A stretch of 64,000 bases of DNA. It comes from Microstegium vimineum. Lineage: Eukaryota > Streptophyta > Magnoliopsida > Poales > Poaceae. A program made the translations under genes and the position numbers. The stretch spans positions 41,849,702 to 41,913,701 of the forward strand of contig CM039135.1 in NCBI GenBank assembly GCA_022036555.1, read 5' to 3'. Each line of letters starts with the position of its first letter. Position 1 is the stretch's first letter. This document shows positions 11,207-22,242 of the stretch, piece by piece. Below the pieces are notes generated by a model. It was given only the letters and a program-made list of their open reading frames with translations, was not told the origin of the DNA and made no database searches.

Positions 11207-11473
11207 GAGACAGAGGAGAGTGGAATTTCGTGTGTAGGTGTGAAATCCGTAGATCTTTGAAGGAATGCCAAAAGCGAAGGTAGCTCTCTGGGTCCCACCG
11301 ACGCTGGGTGCGAAAGCATGGTGAGCGAACAGGATTCGATACCCTAGTAGTCCATGGCGTAAACGATGAGTGTTCGCCTTTGGTCTACGCGGATCAGGGG
11401 CCTAGCTAATGCGTGAAACACTTTGCCTAGGGATTACAGTCGCAAGCCCGAAACTCAAAGGAATTGACGGGGT
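11207..11473 (+). rRNA. rrn18: nuclear copy of mitochondrial small-subunit rRNA fragment (rrn18, NUMT)
   Basis: Carries the universal small-subunit rRNA landmarks in order: GAGGAGAGTGGAATTTCGTG, GTGAAATCCGTAGAT, GAACAGGATTCGATACCC with GTAGTCCATGGCGTAAACGA, and AACTCAAAGGAATTGACGGG. The wording ACGATGAGTGTTCGCC and TCTACGCGGATCAGGGGCC matches plant mitochondrial 18S rather than plastid 16S. Only about 270 nt of the gene are present, with several substitutions and small indels, so this is a dead insertion and not a functional rRNA gene. Confidence 0.9.
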
Positions 11474-11833
11474 TAGGGCCGCTCCACTCCCATTTTTACA
11501 GTTCCGCTCCAGCTCTACATTGTCAAACTCCACGTTTTCTCTGGAGCAGCTCAAGAGGTACTCTAGTTTTTTGAGTTTTGTAATTTTACATGGAGTTGAT
11601 GGCTAATTACTCACCTTGTCACTCACTTGGACTCTACTCTCCTTTTTCTCACTCACGGTTCTACCCTCTCCAGTGCGTGTTAAACAAAAGGGGTTGGCCG
11701 ACTGTGCTGCTCAGCCTTTAGGCCTTTAGTGGCCCAGGTCAACATTCTAAATATTTTTTAAAAAAATTAATTCTTTTTTCTAACATGAAAATAAAAAGGG
11801 AAAAATCTTTAAATGGATCATAGTAAACACTAA

Positions 11834-12225
11834 GGGCGCGTTTGGTTACTTGGATATGGCTGGGCCAGGCTGCCGAGATGCAAGACACATGCGTTTGGAT
11901 GCCTGTATCTGACTTTGGGCCAGGCCACACTGATGCAACGAACCTCCGCCGGCCAGGCTCCCGAGAAACGGAATCGCAAGTCGTTTTTCCCAAGCCAGGC
12001 TCGCGCGTTCCGCGCGCATGCGGTAGCGAGGCACTTCCATGCGGCCCCCACACTCTATTCTCTACCAACCAAACAACTGCTCCCTAGATTCTGCAACTGC
12101 TCCCTAGATTCTGCATCTGTACATGCAAACAACCAAACAAAGGTGCATGTATTACCAGGGCCTAGCCGCCGGTAGCCTGCACGGTCGGATACGATGCAAG
12201 ATAGAGAAGGCAACCGAACGTGCCC
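11834..12225. mobile_element. PIF/Harbinger-like MITE
   Basis: Ends GGGCGCGTTTGGTTAC and complement GGGCACGTTCGGTTGC are flanked by TAA at 11831-11833 and 12226-12228. Size 392 bp, non-coding. It contains two adjacent 20-bp copies of CAACTGCTCCCTAGATTCTG (12074-12113). Confidence 0.75.
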
Positions 12226-12228
12226 TAA

Positions 12229-13013
12229 CACATGTGATGGGTACTACTTAAATAAGCAAATATAAATCAAGGGCATAATAAATCATTTAAACAGAACAAC
12301 TTATTTATAGAGCTGGAGGTAAACTATGTGTCAAACAGTATCACCTGTTTTACGAAATTTACGGTAACCTTCATGGTAAAGTTGGTGAAGCTGATAAGTC
12401 CGCGAGTCGCGACGTCACTCCGTATAGGCCGGCCGGGCATGCAGGCCCACTATGCATGTACCTGCAACCTGCTGCTGCCCAGCTACCACGCTCGATGGCA
12501 GATCGAAGACCTATGGCTGGCATGAGAGACCGGGTGCATGGGATCCGAATATTATCAAACTAGTATAATCTGGACGCGCGATCCTCGTGCGCGAGTAGAC
12601 AAAGATTAAACGCCGGACCAGTGGAGGTAAAATCAAATTATAATCTCTCCTTCTCTGTCCACGTCGTCTCCGGTCCTGCGAAGGGGCACAATTAATCGAC
12701 GGATCCCAAAGAATTGAAGGTGCCAAACGGGGGGCTGGGTGGGCTCCAGGCCCCACCCCCAGCCTGATTTATCATTTAAATTAGTGTAACTAAATTTAAA
12801 ATTCATCATTGATTTCTAGCTTTAGTCCTAAACCTTTATTATTTAGCCCCATGTCCTCATCCTGGATCCGTCACTGGGTGCCACCTATACCAATCATGAG
12901 TAGGAGTGTGTACAGTACAAAATATAGTAGCGCATGCGGCCACAACGGTGTATTGCTTGATTGTAAAAGAAGGTTTTGTCTTCGCTAGCTACCTCAATTT
13001 GTTGTTGCAAATT
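12229..13013. other. intergenic, repeat scraps
   Basis: No gene. The area near 12740-12880 has phrases common in grass retroelement ends, but no boundaries can be set. Confidence 0.4.
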
Positions 13014-13350
13014 ATAAGTCATTCCAATATTTTTAGAAGTCAAAGTATATATAGTTTGATCAAAATTGAGAATTTTTGAGATTTATGATCATCAAATAGA
13101 TATATTATATAAAAATATAATTAATAAAGATTTTAATGATACATACTCCCTCTATCCCAAAACATTGGTCACTTTTGTTTTTCGAGAAACAACTTTGATA
13201 AAAAAAAATATTTAAAAGTATTAATAATTATGGTACATAAATTAATATTTATCATTGAAAAGATTTTTGAATCTAGTTTTTTAATAATAAATTTATTTGG
13301 AGATATAAATGTTGTACGTAATTTTTATTAGTCGAGTGAACTTTGTGGCC
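13014..13350. mobile_element. fragments of two Stowaway-like MITEs
   Basis: AAATTATAAGTCATTCC and GAAGTCAAAGTATATA near 13014 match one Stowaway end. A second end TACTCCCTCTATCCC starts at 13146. The partner ends are not clear. Confidence 0.45.
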
Positions 13351-15049
13351 CGAAAACCAGAAACGTCACGTTATTCAACTAGGTTAAATTAACTTAAGAG
13401 ACGTTAACTGTCTAAGATTTTTGTGCTAAGCGTAGGATGGAGGCCGGGAATATACGATATTTATTATAACGGCCCCGGTATTATATAGGCCCAACGATCG
13501 AGCTGCATACGTACAATTATGTTGCTTTTGGACAGAGAAAATCAGGTATGCATGCCCCCCGGCACGTCGGCAGGGCCCCGGCCGGCCCGTCTCCGGCGAG
13601 ACCACTCAGCGCTCCCCCTGGTGATCGACAGGCCACGGCCATGCATATGTTTTTCTCTTCAAAAGAAACAAAAAAACTTATGGTTAAGTTTCTCAGCTGG
13701 CCGGACGACACTGTGAGTGTGTCAGCGGCTCATCGATCATCAGCGCACACACAACAGCATCCAGTTTCCAGAGTCCAGCTGTAACAGCATGTACATTGTG
13801 TTTCTGAATTTTCTTTTTGTGCGTGCGAAATTACATTTCTGGTTCTAATAATTAGTTTTTTCGGTCTTTGTAAGAACATAATAATATTTTTTGTGTGTGG
13901 CGCCGGCCGGAGCCCACCACTCCCAACCTTACGGCGCACCTGCTGTTATTAGGCAACAAGGCAACAAGAAGAACCATGCATGCATGCAGATGCATGTGTG
14001 GTGTAGTGTGGCCTCAGTGCCTCACTGCTAGCTTAGCTTTAGCTTGTGGGTGCACTGACGGTCGACCCCTCAATATGTATAGCACTAGCTGGCAGCTGGG
14101 TATAGTAGTAGTGGTAGCCAAGCAGCAGAGATCGACAAGGACGTAAATGATGGCCGGGGCAGCGTGGCCGGTGGCCGTGGCCGTCGATCACGATCGTATG
14201 CAGAGGCAGAGTACTTGCTGGGGTACGGTGCAGACACCGACGACGCGCGAGCATGTGTCAATAATGTGTGGTGTTTTGGTGAGATTGATTAATAAAAAAA
14301 AAACCATGCATGCAGCAACGTACTGTTCGTTTGCGTTGTCGAGACGACCCCGGCCCATGCATGTTAGTTTGTGTTTGTGATGCATTTGTGAATCAGTGAA
14401 TGTGGTTGTTGGCTGAAGGACGGGCCGGCCGGGCAGAGTTACGAGGATGGATCGCGCCTAACAACAACTCCGATCCGATTCAGATCCATCTTCATATGCA
14501 TTGGAGACGGTCACTGGAGACGGTCACAAAAGTTTCCGAGTTGATGGATCGCGAAAGTAGGATCGTGGTACGTGAAACGTACGAAACACTAGTTTTGAGT
14601 GATTTTAACACTACGAGAACGAAATTGTATCACGTTCTTAGGACGAGAACACGCGTTCCTTCCTGGGATGTGGAACGTGGCACCCTACTGTGACTGTGCA
14701 TGTGTGCATGGAAACCGGCCGGCCAGCGGGGACGTTCCTTCGCGACTTCCCGTGCTGATGCCTGATGGACGCCAGGTCCCGACTCGATTTCCCGTGCGGC
14801 GAGGGAGGTGGCGGCGAACGTCGCACCACGCGGAAGATCCATTCTCAACTACCTTCGTGACTTTCGTCAAAAAAAAAAAAACTACCTTCGTGAGAAATAA
14901 TTTCGACAACATACTATATTTATACCTTCCTGAAAAATTAATATTTATACCATATAATTAGTATCATTAGAAACATCTTTAAATTCAGTTTTGTTAACAA
15001 ATTTGTTTAAAGCTATTAATACTGTACGCATTTTATATCAGTCAGGTCA
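13351..15049. other. intergenic, no supportable gene
   Basis: Several overlapping open frames of 60-120 codons exist on both strands near 13.5-14.9 kb. None shows a domain, splice structure or consistent codon bias. A poly-A tract lies at 14869-14880. Confidence 0.45.
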
Positions 15050-15335
15050 AACTTAGAGCATTTCTAAGAGACTAGCCAAATTGTTTTATAAAGTTAAATT
15101 TAGTTATTGTTAAAGGAAAAATGTCTTCAACAAACTCTGTAAATGACTCTCCAAATTTAGAATTTCTCTATCCCACCTTATTGACTCTCTACTTTTGAAT
15201 AACCTACCTCACTAGCTATCTATTTTTCAGTTTTGCAGAGTCTGTTGGAGTACTCTAATATTATCTATTTTAGAGAATAACAAAATCAGTAAATTTAGCT
15301 AGTCTTTTTAGCTAATATTTACGCTATGAAAATAA
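15050..15335. mobile_element. possible Tourist-like MITE
   Basis: AT-rich block starting TTAGAGCATTTCTAAGAGACTAGC with internal inverted similarity near 15300 (AGCTAGTCTTTTTAGCTA). Boundaries uncertain. Confidence 0.35.
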
Positions 15336-16955
15336 AAACGAAAATTGGAACAGAAGACTAGCTAGTGTGCTTGCTTAGTCAGAGCGCGATAACATGCATC
15401 CACGCACGTGGTGCAGTAGTGCACCCGTACGTACCGCGACTGACTGACTGACTACCGACACGCCACTGTGGCTGATGGCCGTGTGTCCCGTGCAGTGGGA
15501 GATCTCGCCGAAGCACGTGCCCGCTGCACACTGGGCGCCTCTCGGTCGTCGCCGTCGCTGGCTCGCACCTCTACTGTAGTAGTACTACGTACTGACGAAC
15601 GACGACGACATGATGGTGGAAAGCTGCAGTCACTGACGACGACACTGAGCAACCTGTCCCGCCGGTGCGCTGTGCGTCCGGACTCCGGCCCGGAAGAAAT
15701 GTTGCTCTCAGCACGGCCATCAGCAAATTGGAAGAAATGTTACAACTTTTATGGTCCAATTGTGGTTAAATTAGTATAGTGGAGTAATTATTGTATGCTT
15801 CAACTATAGTAAAATTTTCATACTGATTGGATCATGTATATTTTAGTTGTAGATAAATTATATTTAACATGCATAAACCTAAACATAAACCTAAATAGAT
15901 CGATAACTAAGTTATATACGATCCAATGAGTATGAATTTTTTACTATAATTTAAGCATATAATAATAACGCCATCATAAAGAGTTCACCACAATGGGACC
16001 ATAGAAGTTGTAGCTATGAATTATTCGAATTAATTACAAACAAAATTTGATTTTCTAACTAATTTAAAGCTACAGAAAAAATTGTACTAAAGCATACTAT
16101 ATTATATATATGTTCATTGTGTAGAACTACTCATGTGGAGTCCAACAAAATTAGATTTTCTATTTTATGATTTTTCTGTGATTTATTATGATTTTTCTAA
16201 GATTCAACCAAAATAAATAGAAAAAGAAAAAGTCAAAACCAGCAAAACCGTCGTCCAAAACCGCTCTAGGGTGTAATTTGTTGAACGGTTTTGAAAAGTT
16301 CAGGGTGTAAAACAGACGGTTTTATAGTTGGGGGTGTAGGTTAGACACTAACTCATAGTTCAGGGTGTTAAATAGACTTTTTCCTATATATATAGGTTCA
16401 TCATCTCATCTCATAATACTAATTAAATTTATAGTATATAGCTAACAATTATTTAATCTATTATATATATCTATACATATGTTTAGATTTAAAAGAGATG
16501 ATTACTATATTATCTACATGAAACCAAACAAGAGGCTAGATACGACGTGCATTTGGATGAGATTGATTTGCGTTTGACCTTTGCTCTTTTCTACTACTAG
16601 CTAGGAGAGTACATAGGAGTCGTCGCGCAGCCGCAGCACGATCCAGGATCGCGTCCTGAATAAACAACACATACGGCCGGACTCTGCCACCTTCCGATCC
16701 AATCCAAGTTGCCTGGCTGGCTTATATATTAGTGGCTACAAAGCGTACTTGCAGCGTCGCGAGATATCAAAATTCGTTGGCTGACGTACGTACGTACGTA
16801 CAGGTTCATGCATGTGTGCCAATGATCCATCCGATCGGACTGGTTTACAGGGATCGATCAGGGACAGGGAGATAGACCTTGAAAATTAAATCCGCCACTG
16901 ATATTATATAATAGCTGGGCTACCCACTTCCAATTTCTACTACTGTACTACCTAA
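15336..16955. other. intergenic with repeat-like end near 16.26-16.38 kb
   Basis: 16265-16385 repeats the phrase GTTCAGGGTGTAAAA/GTTCAGGGTGTTAAA, which I associate with ends of grass DNA transposons, but no partner end was found. A short CGTA repeat lies at 16784-16801. Confidence 0.35.
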
Positions 16956-16983
16956 CTAGTTAGCACCCCGCGCGTTGCCGCGG
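16956..16983 (-). mobile_element. Helitron-like 3' terminus
   Basis: Read on the minus strand, a GC-rich hairpin (CCGCGGCAACGCGCGG) is followed about 9 nt later by CTAG and then T. Helitrons end in a short hairpin and CTRR, inserted before T. The 5' TC end would lie at higher coordinates. I could not fix it; an AT-rich start near 20365-20375 is one possibility. Confidence 0.5.
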
Positions 16984-17682
16984 AGCAGTTTTTTCACCCA
17001 GAATTAAATAAAAAAAAGGACATATATAATCATGCAACATATTAGTGGCACCATCAGTGGAGGTTAGTACACTGAAATTAACAAAACTTTACAGGCCACT
17101 AGAACTTTGAAGCTGAATAAACCGAACAGAGAGAAGACATTTCCATCGTTGAAGACGGGCAGGTCTACTCTAGTGCTATATGTGTAAGAATATGAGTAAG
17201 ACGATAGAAGGTACATGAAGTGGTGGACAAAGTTTTGGGTATGTTAGCAAACCTAGGTATGAAACTCATTAGCACTCGAATTCATCATAGTAGCCGAATT
17301 CATCATATTAGTCCAGTAGCATCTCTGTTAAACTGTTCAACATTGTTAAAATGACCAAAAAAAAGGCTATGCATGAGAAAGCTGGGAAGCTCCCTCATTC
17401 ATTTGGTAGGTTGTCCACCGGGAATCTGTAAAAGAAATTAGTTTGCAGTTAGTGTAGGTAATGTTTTGAAATTGCATATCGGTATTCGCATTGGGTATAT
17501 GAGGACTATTGCCAAATTTGTTGCCATGATTATAGCCACATTTTTCAGCATGTTCATATAGAAAAGCTTTTTTAGCATAAGTACTGACACATCAAGCATT
17601 GGACAATGGCTATAGCAGTAGCAAGGCGATTGAAATAAGGAGTGTCACAATCAATAAATAGAATGCATAGTTGTAAATTCAC

Positions 17683-19588
17683 CGTATTGTCTTTGAAGAG
17701 GACCATACGACCTATGCTTTCTGCATCTCCTAGCACCTCCCAAACAATTAGAAATTAAGGCAAGCTCTGTAACAAAATTAAACCATTTGGAAGGGCAACC
17801 TTTTGTCTGCGATTTGAAGCAACTATTAGTGGTCAGCTATGATTCACAATATGCGCCTGACATGACACTGGCAATAGGGCATTTCCATTGTTCGAAGCTA
17901 GTATGAATACAGACATGAAAAATAGCTGATAGTAACATACACACCTGAAATCTAGGTCTTTCATGGCATGATTCTCCGACAATTTAATCATGGGACATCG
18001 TGCCAGGATTATGGTTACAACTGTGTGGAAAGTTGGTGTTTCCAGTTCAACACGCCCTTCACAAAGATGAAGTTTTCTTGAGTCATTCTCAGATGCAATC
18101 TGGAATCGGAAATGGAAATAGTGAACAAATACTGAATAATAAAGAGAATTGATAACTTAAAAAGATTTATGGAAATTCATATAATCACTTGAGTGGTAGG
18201 TAACCTCAGTGATTATCAGGAAGGAAATATGTGCCACATTTTGTATAATGTATTCATGAATATTGAAAGAATAAGAGATATGAGTGGAAAATAATGTTGT
18301 CCCAATGAGGCGAGAAAGCAGTACCTAGAAATTGGAAAAGCAAAATGGAATGGGATAAGGCAATGTACATTGTGTGTATAAAATAGCTAGATAGGAGGCA
18401 ACAAAGCTGAGTATGTAAATATAAATAGGCGCTGGTATTTTTTACCAAACTGCACATCAGGCATTCATGTTGGGTATATGAAAATGTTTTTTGTCGATGA
18501 TGTTTGCCATTATTATAGACACTTTTTTTGGTCATGGTCATATATCATTTTTTCCCACCAGGGTTGTTCTAGTATCAGGCACTGGACAATGGATATCATG
18601 TTAATCCATAATCGATGTATGAACCGAACTCCAACTGGAGAAACAGAAGACAAATACGGGCCCTCAAAAATATCAGTGCAAACAAACTTACGACGGTGTC
18701 GATTGGTTGGTGCAGGTGAAATATTTGCTTCCAACACTTGTGGTGTCCCTCTGTGTACAGTGGTTGAAGACCTGCGTTGCCGGACATGGCGAGATGAATG
18801 AGAAGACCCAGCATCGTGGGCTGTAACGTGATATACATACTTAGAAATTTAAAAGCAAAGGGGCAAACACAACCTTAGAATGAGCATTCATAGTTGTCCT
18901 AAATAAATTGACCTTGTTGTCTTTGAAGTGCAACAGATGACCTGCGCTCTCTGGACCCATCCGCAACACTGAAACAATTAGAACTCGAGGCATGGTCTGC
19001 AAGAAAAGTTACAACTGTGAGAGGAAATAGATCAATTCATATTGGAAGAACTATAGTAAGAAAAGGAAGAATACACAGGAACAGGGGACTGAATCGGATA
19101 CGACATGAACGGACATGGTATAACAGCTGCAAGGATACTGAGTTAAGAGAGAAGTGACAATCAACAAACAAAATCCATGATTGCCTTAAATTAACCTTCT
19201 TATCTTTGAATAGTAATATCTGATGTGCGCTCTGTGCATCCCTCCCCACCATCTGGAAAATCAGAAGTTGAGGTAATGCACTGTAAGAAAACTATAAGAA
19301 TTATAGGTACCTAACTAATTCTATTTTTAGGCAAAAAAAAAGGTAAGATACAGGAAGGCTAAAAAAGCGTGACAACCATAAATAAAGAGAATCACCAGAA
19401 TGAGCAGCGTTTGGTTCGTTAAGAAGTGTTTGACGGTCTATAACTGATCCAGTAGCATCATTAGAAAGAAGATCAGCAGGTAATGACGCGGACTCATAGT
19501 CAGCAACAAACATAAGGCGGCGCCTAATTTTTCGGCATGACGGAAGATGGAAGTCTGAAGGAAAGTTCTGGTCCTGAGAGTCACCCAT
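17683..19588 (-). pseudogene. unrecognised multi-exon gene fragment with a triplicated exon
   Basis: The minus strand shows a plausible first exon, 19396-19588, starting MGDSQDQNFPSDFHLP and ending at a GT donor. Three short exons with the same core follow: 19196-19252 (GRDAQSAHQILLFKDKK), 18913-18968 (MGPESAGHLLHFKDNK) and 17683-17736 (LGDAESIGRMVLFKDN). Each is bordered by AG and GT. A separate 155-nt open exon lies at 17945-18099 (starts IASENDSRKLHLCEGR). Surrounding non-coding words also repeat (GGGTATATGA near 17497 and 18472). I do not recognise the protein. Position next to a Helitron-like end suggests a captured host gene fragment, but this is inference. Confidence 0.45.
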
Positions 19589-19779
19589 GCGAATCTCTGT
19601 TTGGGGTGTTCGTTTAGTGATCGAAGTTGCATATCTAAGAGTGGTATTTCAGCATGTGATGCATAAGTAGACTATAATTACAAAACCCAACAGGTCGCAG
19701 CCATGTATAGCATGCCAAAGAGGCATATCATTGAACACATAGGATGCAATAGCAGAGCAGGTATGGAAGCTGAAATATA

Positions 19780-20330
19780 CATTGAACCTTGGGCTGGGCT
19801 GTAGTGGATGGAGAAGCTCCTCGTGCTTGCTGTAGTGGATGGAGAAGCTCCCTGTGGTTGCCTGTGGCACCTGCGAGGAAAGGAGGCGCCGTGGAGGAAG
19901 AGCGACTGCGTGTCTGCCCGCGCAGCAGACGCCGACGCCCAACACCTGGGGCGGAGCTGCGTCGCGTGGAGGGAAGGGAGGAGGGGCACCTGCTTGGGCG
20001 TCCCGGCTCCGGCGACCTCGGACGGCGCTGCGTCGCGTGGACGGAAGGGAGGAGGCCAAGCGCGCGGACGTGGCGGCGCCCCCCTGGGCTTCCCGCAGCG
20101 TCACCACATCGGGAGTGAGGGGAGGCTGCAGCAGGGGCTCGAGCGGAGGCAGCGCCGAGCCGGCGGGGGTGGCCCTACGCAGCAGGAGAAGAGGGTCGGG
20201 GATGGGGAAGAACGGCAAGGTGGTCCGATTTTTCTTTTTTTCCGGTCTCCAGCGCAACGCAGAGGGAAAAAGGGAGGTGGCTTCGGGAGGGGCATGGAAA
20301 CCTCCGGTATGAAAGGAAACGACAAAAAAT
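19780..20330 (-). promoter_or_regulatory. GC-rich 5' region of the minus-strand gene fragment
   Basis: About 550 bp rich in CG, upstream of the ATG at 19588 on the minus strand, with tandem copies of TAGTGGATGGAGAAGCTCC (19802, 19832). Long open frames in all frames here follow from base composition, not coding. A host promoter/5' leader is a reasonable reading. Confidence 0.35.
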
Positions 20331-20479
20331 AAACAGGGCAACAGTAACATTGCGTCCCTAGTATATATATCAGTGGCGGATTTAGAAAATAATCACTAGT
20401 ATATATAAACCCGTACCACTGCATGTACTTATTAATTTTATTCGCAGAAGAAGCTTTTCCATGTTGGCTCCACGGCAGT

Positions 20480-20599
20480 CTGTTCGTTTGGTTTTTCAGC
20501 CGATTTAAATCCAGTTGGAACAGTGTTTTTTTCTCACAAAAAATCAGTCAATAATGTATAATCCTACCAAAACAGTATATAATCCTGTCAAACGAACAG
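20480..20599. mobile_element. short MITE with perfect 11-bp inverted ends
   Basis: CTGTTCGTTTG at 20480-20490 and CAAACGAACAG at 20589-20599. The interior resembles the TGTTCGTTTGGCTGATAAG family common in grasses. No target duplication seen. Confidence 0.6.
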
Positions 20600-22240
20600 C
20601 TCACAAGACGATCGAGGATCTTCTCCCCGATAAGCAGCGCGTGTCATCGCGGCACACCAACAGGCTCCACACACGTACGAGCTAGCGCTTCTACATATAT
20701 GAGATCTTGCATCGTACGGATGATAAGGTTGTTGAGCAGTGGTAAGGCGGAACAGTGGCCAGCAGATGAGCAACGGTGAGGCGAAGGGGAGCCGCTGCGT
20801 CGTCCATATTGGGCCGGCTAGGGTCGATCGACATAGCAAGAAGAGGGAATGGCTGGATAAATTGTAAAAAACATGCCATGTTGTTGTTGCCACATTAGCT
20901 ACAAACGCCCGCCAGTCCACAAATCATGGAGAGCAAGATCGAGCTGGCCAAAAAAAAAAAAGAGAGTTGTTGAAGAGATAAAATAAGCACCGTACCTCAA
21001 TGCAACAAGTTGTAGACCACGGCCGCCGGTAGGATAGCTATATTTTTGGAGTAAGATTATAAAAATACGGAGTAGTATTTTCCTTGAGGTTGAGTTCAGC
21101 AAAGAAAAAAAAGAATAAAGATCGAAGTTGGTGTGGGGGTGGGACGTGGCCGGTACATAAGAAATCGTATTGAGTGCCAGCGCAGTTCCTGAATGTGAGA
21201 CGGCGGAATGGATCATATATCACCGTACCAAACACTGCCGGCATGGTTGTTATTGAACGTCCCAATTTAATTATCGTTTTTTATGTCCGTGCTACACATA
21301 TTTAATTTGATTTATACAAAATGCGTACAACATTTATATCTTCAAATAATTTTGTTAAAAAACTATATTTAAAAGATTTTTCCGATGATACTAATTATGT
21401 AGTATAACTATTAATATATATTTAATCAAAATTATTTCTTGAAAAATAAGAACGATAGTTATTTTGAGACGGATGGAGTATGCGCGAGTCACGAGATAAT
21501 AATTTTTTTTTGTCCAAACATTAGACAAACTAAGATTTCAACTCATACCCATTCGAGCTAGCTCGTATGCTATTGGATTACATGAACAATGAACTAATTA
21601 ATTAAAGAGACATCACTATACACAAAATGTGTTGGGCCAAAAGATCTTGTGTCTATATCACCGTACCACTCATAGCCAAGTCCATCTAGACTGATTGGAG
21701 AGGCTTCTTTAGTACAGATGAGTCCATTTCAAGCTGTATCTGGGAAACCCCAAAATCAGTCGTCGATTGTAAAGCCTTTGCACATGCCAACGATTCAACA
21801 GTAAGAGCATCCACCACTGCAGGCAATCGTCCCGCATCTGTTACCATCTGTTACTACCCCTTCACCTGTGTGTGGTCTCTGATGATAAAACCCCACCCTT
21901 TGTTCTTTGTGTCCTAGACGAATACCCCATGGCCGTTAATCTTCAGTTGTTCCGGCTATGACGCATGTCATCTTGGATCACCTTTAAATAGACGTACATA
22001 CACTCTCTATGAACATCCTAAGCCACATGCATTGCCAACAAACACATCATATCATTTATTATTGAAAAAATATTGCACCACTAAATCCAAAACTAAATTT
22101 AAAAACACTTGTCACTATCAAAATAGTAGACTTCTCCTAGTATTTTTAAGTAGTAAGTAGTAAAATGCTATCATAGTCGTAGCGCATGAGAATTTCACAA
22201 TAAAATATTTAGTAGAAAATTTTTATAATAAAATTTTAAA
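20600..22240. other. intergenic with one Stowaway-like end near 21.47 kb
   Basis: GAGACGGATGGAGTA near 21470 is a Stowaway-type right end with AT-rich sequence before it. No gene. Confidence 0.4.
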
Positions 22241-22242
22241 TA

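Noticed and set aside
11207..11473. Functional rRNA gene or plastid 16S
   Set aside because: Only a fragment with mutations; wording fits mitochondrial rrn18 rather than plastid.
13517..14961. Cluster of short frames as a gene
   Set aside because: Frames overlap on both strands, with no recognisable domain or consistent exon borders.
19789..20350. Four overlapping frames of 100-230 codons on both strands
   Set aside because: High GC keeps all frames free of stops; peptides are compositional and unlike known proteins.
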